Assembly (NCBI GenBank): GCA_045546175.1 | Contig: JAZQCI010000030.1 | Coordinates: 26,978-90,977, forward strand | Origin: CAG-791 sp045546175 | GTDB lineage: Bacteria > Bacillota > Clostridia > Lachnospirales > Lachnospiraceae | Length of the DNA: 64,000 bases | Direction: 5' to 3' | Shown: piece after piece, positions 15,856-24,563 of the stretch | Layout of the letters: the number at the start of each line of letters is the position of its first letter | How positions within the stretch are numbered: position 1 is the stretch's first letter | The notes under the pieces: generated by a model | The model's database searches: none | Told to the model about the DNA's origin: nothing | Seen by the model: only the letters and a program-made list of their open reading frames with translations | Program-made: the position numbers and the translations under genes

Positions 15856-16746
15856 ATGAAACCTTCGATCCAGACGCCCTTTACGCCGAGGCAGTACATG
15901 CTGTCGCAGGATTTCGAGATTTACTACTACAGCGATACCAGACACAACAACGTCGATCTGCACACCCACGATTACTATGAATTCTATTTCTATATGGAAG
16001 GCGACGTCGAATTCGAGATCGGTGACCGCAGGCAGGCCCTGAAATCCGGAGACTTTGTCATAGTGCCGCCTCAGACGCCGCACCGCGCCTTTGTTGTGGA
16101 CGCCGCACTGCCCTACAGAAGATTCGTCTTCTGGATCAGTACCGAGTATGCCGGCCAGCTGGCGGAGCGTTTTCCGGACTTCGCCTACCTGCTCCGGTAC
16201 ATGGACAGCGAGCGGCATCGGTACATCTTCCACAATGATCCCGTCTCTTTCAACGCGGTTCTCTCCAAGGCCATCGCACTGCTCGAGGAGATCCACGGCA
16301 GTCACTTCGGGCGCGGCGCAGTGATCGAGATCCGCGTGGAGGACCTGCTGATGCTGCTTTGCAGAACCGTACACGACAAGGTAAATCCGACCGTTAATAA
16401 AGCCAGTCTGCCCCTGTATGAGCAGGTGATGGCTTATATCGACGAAAATCCCGAGCAGGACATCACTCTGGACAGCCTGGCCGAACGGTTTTACGTCAGC
16501 AAATACCATATCGCCCATTCCTTTAAGGAAAAGCTCGGCATCTCCGTCCATCAATACCTGATCAAAAAGAGACTGGCCGCCTGCCGGGACGCGATCCTGA
16601 TGAATGAGAAGATCAGCGAAGTCTGCCTGGCTTACGGATTCAAAGATTATCCCAGCTTTTTCAAGGCGTTCCGCAAGGAATACGGCATGTCCCCCAAGGA
16701 GTACAGAGAGGCTTTTTCTCTGGTCACTGCGCCGAACGAGGACTGA
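15856..16746 (+). CDS. AraC-family transcriptional regulator
   Basis: A 296-residue regulator with an N-terminal cupin-type ligand domain (DLHTHDYYEFYFYMEGD, FVIVPPQTPHR) and two C-terminal helix-turn-helix motifs (about 190-290: ITLDSLAERFYVSKYHIAHSFKEKLG and the KISEVCLAYGFKDYPSFFKAFRKEYGMSP region). It lies just upstream of uxuA and uxuB on the same strand, and a predicted promoter separates them. It is probably an activator of hexuronate or glycoside genes. The start ATG has AGGAG upstream. Confidence 0.92.
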   Translation: MKPSIQTPFTPRQYMLSQDFEIYYYSDTRHNNVDLHTHDYYEFYFYMEGDVEFEIGDRRQALKSGDFVIVPPQTPHRAFVVDAALPYRRFVFWISTEYAGQLAERFPDFAYLLRYMDSERHRYIFHNDPVSFNAVLSKAIALLEEIHGSHFGRGAVIEIRVEDLLMLLCRTVHDKVNPTVNKASLPLYEQVMAYIDENPEQDITLDSLAERFYVSKYHIAHSFKEKLGISVHQYLIKKRLAACRDAILMNEKISEVCLAYGFKDYPSFFKAFRKEYGMSPKEYREAFSLVTAPNED

Positions 16747-16785
16747 TGACCGCAACTTTTGCAATATCGACAACAACTCTGCCAA

Positions 16786-16814
16786 TTCAATACTTTGGCC
16801 GGATTTAGTATTAT
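16786..16814 (+). promoter_or_regulatory. Possible uxuA promoter
   Basis: TTCAAT (16786-16791), 17 bases, TATTAT (16809-16814), ending about 88 bases before uxuA. The short CAA-rich stretch before it (16750-16785) is where an AraC-type activator could bind. Confidence 0.4.
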
Positions 16815-16901
16815 GGACGCATAAGAAAGAAATACAAGTCAACGCTTTTTAAATCCTATGAAACAGCAAACGTCAATAACGTAAAGGAGAGGTAATTCAC
16901 T

Positions 16902-17981
16902 ATGGAAATGACACTCAGATGGTACGGTTCCAAATTTGACACAGTCACCCTGCAGCAGATCAGGCAGATCCCCGGCGTGACAGGCGTCATCACAACGCTT
17001 TATGACACAAAGCCCGGTGAAGTGTGGAGTCAGGAGCGTATCCACGCGCTCAAGGAAGAAGTTGAGGCCTCCGGCCTTCACATCTCCGGTATCGAGAGCG
17101 TCAACATTCACGAAGATATCAAGCTCGGCAAGCCTTCCCGCGACCAGCTGATCGCCAACTACATCGAGACCCTCGAGAACCTTGGCAAGGAAGACATCCA
17201 CCTTGTGTGCTACAACTTCATGCCTGTCTTCGACTGGACAAGAACTGAGCTGGCAAGAGTCCTTCCGGACGGATCCACCGCTCTGGCCTACACACAGAAA
17301 GCCGTCGACGAGCTGGTTCCCGAGGAGATGTTCGAGTCCATCGCCGGCGACACCAACGGTTCCGTCATGCCCGGCTGGGAGCCCGAGAGAATGGCTCACG
17401 TCAAGGAGCTCTTCGAGGAGTACAAGAATGTGACCGCTGACGATCTCTTCGACAACCTCAAATATTTCCTTGAGAAGATCATGCCCGTCTGCAATCAGTA
17501 CGACATCAAGATGGCTATCCATCCCGATGATCCCGCATGGCCCGTATTCGGCCTGCCCCGCATCATCACCTGCAAGGAGAACATCCTGCGCATGATGAAG
17601 ATGGTCGACGATCCTCACAACGGCGTCACCTTCTGCGCGGGTTCCTACGGCACCAACCTTAACAATGATCTGCCGGATATGATCCGCTCCCTCAAGGGAA
17701 GGATTCACTTCGCACACGTCAGAAACCTCAAGTTCATCGATCCCAATCCGGAGACCTTGAACTTCGAAGAGGCTCCTCACCTCTCCCGCTGCGGTTCCTT
17801 TGACCTGTACGAGATCGTAAAGGCTCTCTATGACATCGGCTTTGACGGCCCCATCCGCCCTGACCACGGCAGAATGATCTGGGGCGAAGTCGGAATGCCC
17901 GGCTACGGCCTCTATGACAGAGCGCTCGGCGCGACTTATATCAATGGCCTGATCGAGGCGATCGAGAAGAGCAACAAGTAA
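16902..17981 (+). CDS. uxuA: Mannonate dehydratase
   Basis: Dehydrates D-mannonate to 2-keto-3-deoxygluconate in the glucuronate branch of hexuronate breakdown. The 359-residue sequence begins MEMTLRWYGSKFDTVTLQQI. It contains VCYNFMPVFDWTRTEL, MAIHPDDPAWPVFGLPRI, HFAHVRNLK and PIRPDHGRMIWGE, whose His, Asp and Cys residues build the UxuA metal site. RBS AAAGGAGAGG precedes the ATG. uxuB follows 12 bases downstream, so the pair forms one operon. Confidence 0.95.
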   Translation: MEMTLRWYGSKFDTVTLQQIRQIPGVTGVITTLYDTKPGEVWSQERIHALKEEVEASGLHISGIESVNIHEDIKLGKPSRDQLIANYIETLENLGKEDIHLVCYNFMPVFDWTRTELARVLPDGSTALAYTQKAVDELVPEEMFESIAGDTNGSVMPGWEPERMAHVKELFEEYKNVTADDLFDNLKYFLEKIMPVCNQYDIKMAIHPDDPAWPVFGLPRIITCKENILRMMKMVDDPHNGVTFCAGSYGTNLNNDLPDMIRSLKGRIHFAHVRNLKFIDPNPETLNFEEAPHLSRCGSFDLYEIVKALYDIGFDGPIRPDHGRMIWGEVGMPGYGLYDRALGATYINGLIEAIEKSNK

Positions 17982-17993
17982 GGAGGAGCAAGC

Positions 17994-19604
17994 ATGAAAC
18001 TCAATGATGAAGGTTTAAAGAACAGGCAGTGGTGGGAAGAAAAAGGCTACGCTCTTCCCAAATACGACAGAGAAGCAGTCCGTAAAGCGACCAAAGAGAA
18101 TCCTTTCTGGATCCACTTCGGCGGCGGCAATATTTTCAGGGCTTTCCAGGCAAACGTAGTGCAGAACCTTCTCAATGAAGGCGTTCTGGACCGCGGCCTG
18201 ACCGTTGCGGAAGGATTCGACTATGAGATCATCCAGAAGATGTATCATCCTCACGATGACCTCTCCATCCTGGTGACCCTCAAGTCCAACGGCACCATCG
18301 AGAAGACTGTCGTAGGCAGCGTCATGGAGTCCCTGGAGCTGGACAGCAACAACGAAGAAGCTTACGGAAGACTCCGTGATATCTTCGGCAAGGATTCCCT
18401 GCAGATGGCGAGCTTTACCATCACCGAGAAGGGCTACAGCCTTGTAAACGGCAAGGGCGAGATCGTCCCCGCTGTGGCGGAAGATATGAAGAACGGCCCC
18501 GAGAAGCCCCAGAGCTACATGGGCAAAGTAGCGTCACTCCTTTACGCCCGCTTTAAGGCCGGTGAGAAGCCCATCGCCATGGTCAGCATGGACAACTGCT
18601 CCCACAACGGCGACAAGCTCGCCGCTGCCATCACGGCATTCGCGGAAGGCTGGGTGACGAACGGCGTCGCAGAGCCCGAATTTGAGGCTTATATCAAGAG
18701 CGACAAGGTCTCCTTCCCCTGGTCCATGATCGACAAGATCACCCCTCGTCCCAACGAGTCCGTGGCGGAGATCATCAACGCCGACGGAATCGACGAGCTC
18801 TCTCCCGTGATCACAAGCATGAAGTCCTATGTGGCTCCTTTCGTAAACGCGGAAGAGACCGAGTACCTGGTCATCGAGGACGACTTCCCGAACGGAAGGC
18901 CCGAGCTCGAAAAGGGCGGCCTCATGTTCACCGACAGGGAGACCGTCGACAAAGTAGAGAAGATGAAGGTCTGCACCTGCCTCAATCCTCTGCACACGGC
19001 ACTGGCCGTCTATGGCTGCCTTCTTGGCTATGACCTCATCTCCAAGGAGATGGAGGACGAAGATCTGGTCAGCCTGGTCAGGACCATCGGTTACAAAGAG
19101 GGACTTCCGGTCGTGATCAACCCCGGCATTCTCGACCCCAAAGAGTTCATTGACACGGTTCTCAAGGTGAGAATTCCCAATCCCTTCATGCCCGACACGC
19201 CGCAGAGAATTGCTACGGATACCTCCCAGAAGCTGGCCATCCGCTTCGGCGAGACCATCAAGGCTTATCACAAGGCAAAGGACCTCGATGTGGCGGATCT
19301 TAAGCTCATTCCGCTGGTTCAGGCCGGATGGCTCCGCTACATGATGGGCGTCGACGACAACGGCGAAGCCTTCGAGCTCTCTCCCGACCCGCTCGCGCAC
19401 ACGGTCTGCCCTGTAATGGAGCAGGTCAAACTCGGAGAGACGGAAGATGCGGAGGAGATCATCGCTCCCCTTCTTCACAACGACGCGATCTTTGGCGTCG
19501 ACCTCTATGAGGTGGGAATGGCTCCCATGGTCGTGAAGTACTTCAATGAACTCATCGCAGGTCCCGGCGCGGTCCGCGCGACACTTGTCAAGTACGTGCA
19601 CTGA
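17994..19604 (+). CDS. uxuB: Fructuronate reductase / mannitol dehydrogenase family protein
   Basis: A 536-residue NAD-dependent polyol dehydrogenase of the long-chain mannitol dehydrogenase family. The N-terminal FWIHFGGGNIFRAFQ is the dinucleotide-binding start. VSMDNCSHNGDKL, SFPWSMIDKITPRP and CTCLNPLHTALAVYGCLL are family signatures; the Lys in MIDKITP is the catalytic base. Directly behind uxuA with GGAGGA before the ATG, it most probably reduces D-fructuronate to D-mannonate, giving the substrate of UxuA. A terminator follows. Mannitol or altronate specificity cannot be excluded from sequence alone. Confidence 0.9.
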   Translation: MKLNDEGLKNRQWWEEKGYALPKYDREAVRKATKENPFWIHFGGGNIFRAFQANVVQNLLNEGVLDRGLTVAEGFDYEIIQKMYHPHDDLSILVTLKSNGTIEKTVVGSVMESLELDSNNEEAYGRLRDIFGKDSLQMASFTITEKGYSLVNGKGEIVPAVAEDMKNGPEKPQSYMGKVASLLYARFKAGEKPIAMVSMDNCSHNGDKLAAAITAFAEGWVTNGVAEPEFEAYIKSDKVSFPWSMIDKITPRPNESVAEIINADGIDELSPVITSMKSYVAPFVNAEETEYLVIEDDFPNGRPELEKGGLMFTDRETVDKVEKMKVCTCLNPLHTALAVYGCLLGYDLISKEMEDEDLVSLVRTIGYKEGLPVVINPGILDPKEFIDTVLKVRIPNPFMPDTPQRIATDTSQKLAIRFGETIKAYHKAKDLDVADLKLIPLVQAGWLRYMMGVDDNGEAFELSPDPLAHTVCPVMEQVKLGETEDAEEIIAPLLHNDAIFGVDLYEVGMAPMVVKYFNELIAGPGAVRATLVKYVH

Positions 19605-19639
19605 CGCATTCGTTTTACTGCCAATAGAAATAATGTAAC

Positions 19640-19706
19640 TAAAAGGGATGTGGCCGAAGAAATTCAGATTTACTGATCCGATTTCTTTGGTCGCATCCCT
19701 TTTTGG
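19640..19706 (+). terminator. Terminator of the uxuAB operon
   Basis: AAAGGGATGTGGCC-AAGAAAT ... ATTTCTTTGG-CGCATCCCTTTTT forms a long stem followed by a T run, about 35 bases beyond the uxuB stop. Confidence 0.85.
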
Positions 19707-19808
19707 GCCCCTCTCTTCGCGAAAAAAGAAATTTACTTTTGGGCAAAAGAAATGTACGATAGTGCAGTGACTAAAACAACCGTTTTCCATATATATGCAG
19801 GAGATTCC

Positions 19809-20231
19809 ATGAACTACGAAGAATTTCTCGAAAGACACCGCGCTTCCAAGCACTTTGCCCAGGACATCGGCGTCGATCTCATTTCCATAAGCGACGGGCA
19901 CGCCGTGGCGGAGCTCCCTGTCACTGCAAGGCTCTTTAACCCGATCGGCACGATCCACGGGGGCGTCATGTATACGCTCGCCGATACCGTGTGCGGCTGC
20001 GCGGCCGTATCCAGAGGGCAGATTTCCACCACGATCGAGGGCAAACTCAACCACATCCGCGCGACGACGGAAAAGGATAAAAAGCTGATCGCCAAAGCAG
20101 ACGTTCTCCACTTCGGGAGACAGACGATCGTCACCTCTGTGGAGATCCAGAATGACAGCGGGCGGACGGTGGCGGCCGGGCTGTTCACGTATTTCGTTCT
20201 TGACGAGAAGACGGTCAACTACCGGATATAA
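19809..20231 (+). CDS. PaaI-type hotdog-fold thioesterase
   Basis: A 140-residue acyl-CoA thioesterase of the PaaI/YbgC-like group. The motif NPIGTIHGGVMYTLADTVCG contains the HGG oxyanion turn and the catalytic acidic residue. Start ATG 19809 has AGGAGATTCC before it; the frame stays open upstream to 19752 but without a ribosome site. It lies tail-to-tail with the PucR-type gene (17 bases apart). The substrate is unknown; the paaK gene is 30 kb away, so a link to phenylacetyl-CoA is only a possibility. Confidence 0.88.
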   Translation: MNYEEFLERHRASKHFAQDIGVDLISISDGHAVAELPVTARLFNPIGTIHGGVMYTLADTVCGCAAVSRGQISTTIEGKLNHIRATTEKDKKLIAKADVLHFGRQTIVTSVEIQNDSGRTVAAGLFTYFVLDEKTVNYRI

Positions 20232-20248
20232 TGCGCCCCCCTGTCACA

Positions 20249-21400
20249 CTACATCTTCCTGATCATGCACGCCACCGCATAGAACATCTTCTCCTCCGGC
20301 GACTCCAGGCTGCAGCCCAGGAGCTTCTTGATATTCGCCATGCGGTAGAGAATGGTGTTCCTGTGGATGTACAGCTCCTCCGACATCGCCTTGATGCTCC
20401 CGCCGCAGCGCAGATAGGACTCCAGCGTCGCGACGTACTCGCCGTCGTGCTCCCTGTCATATTCGATCAGGGGCGCCAGCGGCTTGTCCGACAGCTCCCG
20501 CAGGAGCGCCCTGTCCTCTATGAGGTAGAGCATGCGGTACATCCCCATCCGGTCAAAATATTGAAGATCCATCTCTCTTTTGACCGCCATCTCCACCGCG
20601 GCCCGCGCCCGCTTGTAGGCGAGGTGCAGATTCTCTATGTCTTTCACCTGGTCGCTGACGCCGATGTAGACCTTTCGGTCTGTCATCTTGACGCGGATCC
20701 TGTCCGCAAACGCCTCCAGGATCTCTTCGCTCTCCTCCTTCCCGATCGCGTTCATGACGACGACAAAATAGGACGCATAGTAAAAGAAATGCCCGTTGTG
20801 CGTGAGGTTTGCCAGGTACAGATGCATTCGGTAGGCGATCCTCTTGCGCTCGACCGTATCCATACTGTCCAGGTCTCCCGTCGAGATCAGAGCGATCTGA
20901 AAGATGCCGTCCAGATCGAAGTGCGGCAGGAGGTCCCGCGTGTACAAATCCTGTGCCTCGGGCTGCTCGATGGCGTGGATCAGAGCCCCCGAGATCTGTT
21001 CGTCCGTGGAGGACTGCACAAAGATCCGAATGGACAGATCCTTGATCAGATCCGCCAGGATGATCTCCCAGGGGACCGTCAGCAGCGGAAAGTCGTTGGC
21101 GTCGCAAAAGTCTTTCACGGACTGCGGGATCTCCTTGACATAGAATCCTGTGTTGACGATCAGTCCCGAGGAATTGTGTGCGGACAGCTCCTCCACCAGT
21201 CTGAGCATCGTCTCTTCTTCCTGAAAACCGAGTCCCGTAGTGACCGCCAGCTCCTTGCCGGTAAAGTTCTGGATGATGGTCAGTTCCTCCAGCACAAGCA
21301 GCCAGCTGATGGAATTGGACCAGCCGCCGCTTCCTGCTTCCATCTTCATTTTGTATCGGTCCTGGGATACGACCAGCATATCTTCAATAGTAAAACCCAT
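20249..21400 (-). CDS. PucR/CdaR-type transcriptional regulator
   Basis: A 383-residue regulator. Residues 1-130 match the purine-catabolism-regulator domain (MGFTIEDMLVVSQDRYKMKMEAG, LAVTTGLGFQ). A GGDEF-like degenerate middle part follows. The C-terminus carries the PucR-type helix-turn-helix (SIKAMSEELYIHRNTILYRM, then NIKKLLG). ATG 21400 is chosen over 21418 because AGGCGG lies at proper spacing. A 17-bp palindrome overlaps the -35 of its predicted promoter, suggesting autoregulation. It stands alone between a thioesterase and a short ORF, so the regulon is unknown. Confidence 0.9.
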   Translation of the reverse strand: MGFTIEDMLVVSQDRYKMKMEAGSGGWSNSISWLLVLEELTIIQNFTGKELAVTTGLGFQEEETMLRLVEELSAHNSSGLIVNTGFYVKEIPQSVKDFCDANDFPLLTVPWEIILADLIKDLSIRIFVQSSTDEQISGALIHAIEQPEAQDLYTRDLLPHFDLDGIFQIALISTGDLDSMDTVERKRIAYRMHLYLANLTHNGHFFYYASYFVVVMNAIGKEESEEILEAFADRIRVKMTDRKVYIGVSDQVKDIENLHLAYKRARAAVEMAVKREMDLQYFDRMGMYRMLYLIEDRALLRELSDKPLAPLIEYDREHDGEYVATLESYLRCGGSIKAMSEELYIHRNTILYRMANIKKLLGCSLESPEEKMFYAVACMIRKM

Positions 21401-21451
21401 TTTCCGCCTCCCGCGCACAATAGTCCGCTATACAGATTCACTCTCCCCTTT

Positions 21452-21480
21452 ATTATATCTTCATTGTGCTGCGAGCACAA
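21452..21480 (-). promoter_or_regulatory. PucR-gene promoter with overlapping palindrome
   Basis: On the minus strand TTGTGC (21480-21475), 17 bases, TATAAT (21457-21452). The palindrome TTGTGCTGCGAGCACAA (21464-21480) covers the -35 and part of the spacer, with 7-bp perfect arms, a likely operator. Confidence 0.55.
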
Positions 21481-21631
21481 CAAATTTACAAATATTGAGG
21501 TTTCCATCCTGTAGAACTGCATAATCTATTTGGTATTATGGTCTTAGATAACAAAGGAACACAACTGCAGCACATCGCGAGATGCTTCCTGCACAAACAT
21601 AACAGGGACGACAAATAGGGAGGATACAGAT

Positions 21632-21808
21632 ATGATCACGATGGGAAAATACGAGATGGACAGAATGGTTGACAGTCACCGCATGCCTGAGTGGGTACGC
21701 TCGGAGCGCTATGAATTCTGTGAAGGTTTTTATGACAGCTACACAACAGGGAAAGGCTTCGGTCTGATCGCCAAGCTCGCCTCTGTTCTGACGGCTCTCT
21801 TCATCTGA
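21632..21808 (+). CDS. Small protein of 58 residues, unknown function
   Basis: Reads MITMGKYEMDRMVDSHRMPE, then WVRSERYEFCEGFYDSYTTG, and ends in a hydrophobic tail FGLIAKLASVLTALFI. A strong site GGGAGG lies 8 bases before the ATG and a terminator follows 50 bases after the stop, so it looks like a real single-gene transcript. The N-terminal part is charged and aromatic; the last 16 residues could be a short membrane anchor. I do not recognise a family. It lies divergent to the PucR-type regulator, which might control it. Confidence 0.6.
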   Translation: MITMGKYEMDRMVDSHRMPEWVRSERYEFCEGFYDSYTTGKGFGLIAKLASVLTALFI

Positions 21809-21855
21809 GAAACCGCATAAAGCACGAATCAATGCGCCGGATCCCGGCACATAAT

Positions 21856-21898
21856 AAAGGCCCCGCCGCGATAGCAGATCGCGGCCGGGCCTTCTTTT
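21856..21898. terminator. Bidirectional terminator
   Basis: AAGGCCCCGCCGCGAT, AGCAG, ATCGCGGCCGGGCCTTCTTTT. It serves the 58-residue ORF on the plus strand, and on the minus strand the oxidoreductase gene ending at 21917. Confidence 0.85.
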
Positions 21899-21916
21899 AT
21901 GCACATCAAATTCGTT

Positions 21917-22891
21917 TCACTTGTACCGGATCCCGGATTGGATTCTTGCCCGGCCCAGCACTTCATTGACTTCCAGGCTGGCTGCCAGTCTGGCTTCACA
22001 GAAATCATAGTCCTTCTCTTCAATCGCGCGGATGAACTGTCTGAATTCCGGGACCATCCGCTTATTCGTCCAGTTCTCCTCAAAGACTTCCGTCCTGCCG
22101 TCCCTGAGCACGAGCTTTGCGTTCCCCACGACATTGGGCTTTTTGTCGGTCGTGATGAATCCCTTCGTGCCCATAATAATGCCGCCCATGTCGCCGTCGC
22201 AGTCCTTTGCGGCCGTGCAGATCGCGGTGAACTTCGAATAGAGCATAATCAGGACGCCGCTGGTATCGATGTTCCGCTCGATATTGGGATAGTAGGAAAT
22301 ACTCTCCGGCCTTCCGAAAAGGCCCATGACATAGTGGATGTTGTAAAGGCTCAGGTCCATGAGCGCGCCGCCGGACTTTTTGGGATCGAAAGCCGGCGCG
22401 ATCACGCCCTTCTTGAAATTGTCGTAGCGGCTCGAATACTGGCAGAAGCTGCTGCGGACCAGTTTGATCTCCCCGATGAGGGGGAGCCAGTCGCGGATCT
22501 TCTGATAGCCGGACATATAGACGGTTGTGATCGCCTCGAAGAGAAACAGCTTTTTCTTTCTCGCCAGCGCGGCAAGGCTCTCCGCCTCTCCCGCGTTGTC
22601 CGTCATCGGTTTCTCGACAATGACGTTCATTCCCTTTTCCAGCGCTTTTTTGCAATACGCAAAATGAAGGTTGTTGGGAATGGCCACATAGACGGTATCG
22701 ATCCCCGTCTCGCACAGTTCGTCCAGATCATGCGCGGCTTGCGGAATCCCATACTTTTCTCTGAGGGCCTGCGCCTTTTCGAAGCCCGAGGGACTTCCCA
22801 TGATCGACCGCACTTCCAGCCCTTCCATTTTCACGAGCGAGGGCAGAAATTCCTTCACGATCATGCCCGTTCCGACGATTCCGAGTTTCAT
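21917..22891 (-). CDS. Gfo/Idh/MocA-family oxidoreductase
   Basis: A 324-residue NAD(P)-dependent sugar or inositol-type dehydrogenase. The N-terminal Rossmann motif is GIVGTGMI. VEKPMTDNAGEAESL carries the EKP motif with the catalytic-type Lys, and the C-terminal alpha/beta domain begins near residue 125 (FCQYSSRYDNFKKG). ATG 22891 is chosen because GGAGG precedes it at 6 bases; 22903 overlaps that site. It lies after the terminator shared with the small ORF and downstream of the UbiB-type kinase gene. The substrate is not predictable. Confidence 0.9.
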   Translation of the reverse strand: MKLGIVGTGMIVKEFLPSLVKMEGLEVRSIMGSPSGFEKAQALREKYGIPQAAHDLDELCETGIDTVYVAIPNNLHFAYCKKALEKGMNVIVEKPMTDNAGEAESLAALARKKKLFLFEAITTVYMSGYQKIRDWLPLIGEIKLVRSSFCQYSSRYDNFKKGVIAPAFDPKKSGGALMDLSLYNIHYVMGLFGRPESISYYPNIERNIDTSGVLIMLYSKFTAICTAAKDCDGDMGGIIMGTKGFITTDKKPNVVGNAKLVLRDGRTEVFEENWTNKRMVPEFRQFIRAIEEKDYDFCEARLAASLEVNEVLGRARIQSGIRYK

Positions 22892-22937
22892 AGTTGCCTC
22901 CATCTTTATTTCTAAGATCTTTTACGCACTGCCTGCG

Positions 22938-24557
22938 CTATTTGTTCCTCGTGAGGAAATGCCGTATGAAAACATACAGGCAGATGATAAAGGCCATCAC
23001 ATAGCCGAAAAATCCCAGTGCGGGTATGCCCAGGATCCGCGGCTTCATGTCTGTCGTACAGATTATACTGGAGCTGATCAGCAGCGCCATGACCCACAGA
23101 CCCATGACCAGGTTGCGCACGAGCCGCCGCATCAGGTCCGAGAACTTCTTCGTGGAGTCCAGCTCCATATGGATCCGGCTCTGGCCCTTGAGATATTCCT
23201 CCAGCGCTATTTTGACCAGGGGAGGGATGTCAAGCGAGCGTCCGACGGCTTTGTAGATGCGCCGTCCGGCCTTGCCGGCTTCCTTTCTCCAGTCAAAATT
23301 CTGCATCATCTCCTCTCGGAGCCTTGCCGCCGCAATCTCGGCCATATTGATGTCCGGGCTGATCCCCAAGAGGACGCCCTGCATCTGCGTGAGGCCGCGC
23401 ACCAGCATGGTCATGCCGTGGGGGAGCCTGATGGAATTGTTCTTCATGACCTCCATCGTGTCCTTGAAGAACTCCACTGCGTCGATACTGCCCATGGAGG
23501 CGTTTCCGTACCGGTCCATGAGATCGCGCAGCTCCCCGTAGAGCTTGCCGGAGTCGACCTTGCCCTGGATCTCGCCCAGGTCCGTGATCGTCGCCTCCAA
23601 AAGAGCGATGTCTCCCACGGCTATAGCTCTGACCGCCTGCGCCATCAGGTTCCGGTCGCGGTAGGACAGGCGCCCCATCATCCCCATGTCGATCCAGACG
23701 ATCTTGCCGTCCATGACCTTGACATTGCCGGGATGGGGGTCGGCGTGGAAAAAGCCGTCCTCCATGACCTGCTTGATGTAGTTGTTGACGAGCTTGCGCC
23801 CGATCTCGCCCAGGTCATACCCTTCCGCCAGAAGCGTCTCCTTGTCGTCCACCGGACAGCCGCCGATATACTCCATGACCAGCACGCGGGAAGTTGTGTA
23901 CTCGTGATACAGTTTCGGGCAGCGAATATAGCGGATTCCCTGGTTGTTGCGGGTAAACTCCTCCATGTTCGCGGCTTCCTTGAGGAAGTCCATCTCCTCC
24001 TGCGCGGTCGACCAGAGCTCATCCAGGACCATTTCCAGGTCCACGACATTCTTGAGGCCGCCCACGGGCGGCAGGATCCCCACGGCGCGCTTGAGAAGCC
24101 CTATGTCTCTGGCCATGATGTCGTAGATGCCTTTGCGCTCTACTTTGACAATGACGTCCGTGCCGTCCAGTAGCTTTGCCTTGTGGACCTGCGCGATCGA
24201 AGCCGATCCCAGCGTCTCCTTTTCGATCGAGGAAAAGATATTGTGCCAGTCCTCTCTGTAAGAGCGGTTGATGACCTCTTCCACCGTCTCAAAGGGCATA
24301 GGTTTGACTTCGGAAGTCAGCTTCATCAGCTCATCACAATACTTCTGCGGCAGCACGTCGGAATGAAGCGACATGATCTGCCCCAGCTTGACATAGGTGG
24401 GCCCCAGCTCTTCCAGGATGGCCCGGAGTTTCTCCGGCGTCACGCCTCTCGTGACCTGGTGCTTGCGGAGAACCGCAGTGATCTCCCCCAGCCTTGCCCG
24501 ATTGTCTATTTTGGCCTTCTCGGACTGTGCGACACTTTTTTCTTTCTCTGCACTCAA
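22938..24557 (-). CDS. ABC1/AarF/UbiB-family atypical kinase
   Basis: A 539-residue UbiB-like protein kinase-fold protein with a C-terminal membrane hairpin (two hydrophobic segments, about 490-535). The KxGQ motif is in GPTYVKLGQIMS, the A-rich loop is SASIAQVHKA, the invariant Lys is in DVIVKVER, and FHADPHPGNVKV plus IDMGMMGRL form the catalytic and metal loops. UbiB proteins support quinone or other lipid metabolism through ATPase activity. In an apparent anaerobe without ubiquinone genes nearby, the role is open. The start is TTG 24557, since no ATG exists before the conserved region. A phasin-like gene lies 6 bases upstream. Confidence 0.9.
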   Translation of the reverse strand: MSAEKEKSVAQSEKAKIDNRARLGEITAVLRKHQVTRGVTPEKLRAILEELGPTYVKLGQIMSLHSDVLPQKYCDELMKLTSEVKPMPFETVEEVINRSYREDWHNIFSSIEKETLGSASIAQVHKAKLLDGTDVIVKVERKGIYDIMARDIGLLKRAVGILPPVGGLKNVVDLEMVLDELWSTAQEEMDFLKEAANMEEFTRNNQGIRYIRCPKLYHEYTTSRVLVMEYIGGCPVDDKETLLAEGYDLGEIGRKLVNNYIKQVMEDGFFHADPHPGNVKVMDGKIVWIDMGMMGRLSYRDRNLMAQAVRAIAVGDIALLEATITDLGEIQGKVDSGKLYGELRDLMDRYGNASMGSIDAVEFFKDTMEVMKNNSIRLPHGMTMLVRGLTQMQGVLLGISPDINMAEIAAARLREEMMQNFDWRKEAGKAGRRIYKAVGRSLDIPPLVKIALEEYLKGQSRIHMELDSTKKFSDLMRRLVRNLVMGLWVMALLISSSIICTTDMKPRILGIPALGFFGYVMAFIICLYVFIRHFLTRNK

Positions 24558-24563
24558 TGATCG

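Noticed and set aside
15325..16842. 505-codon minus-strand frame opposite the histidine kinase and AraC genes
   Set aside because: Shadow frame caused by GC-rich codon bias; it crosses two real genes and has no motif.
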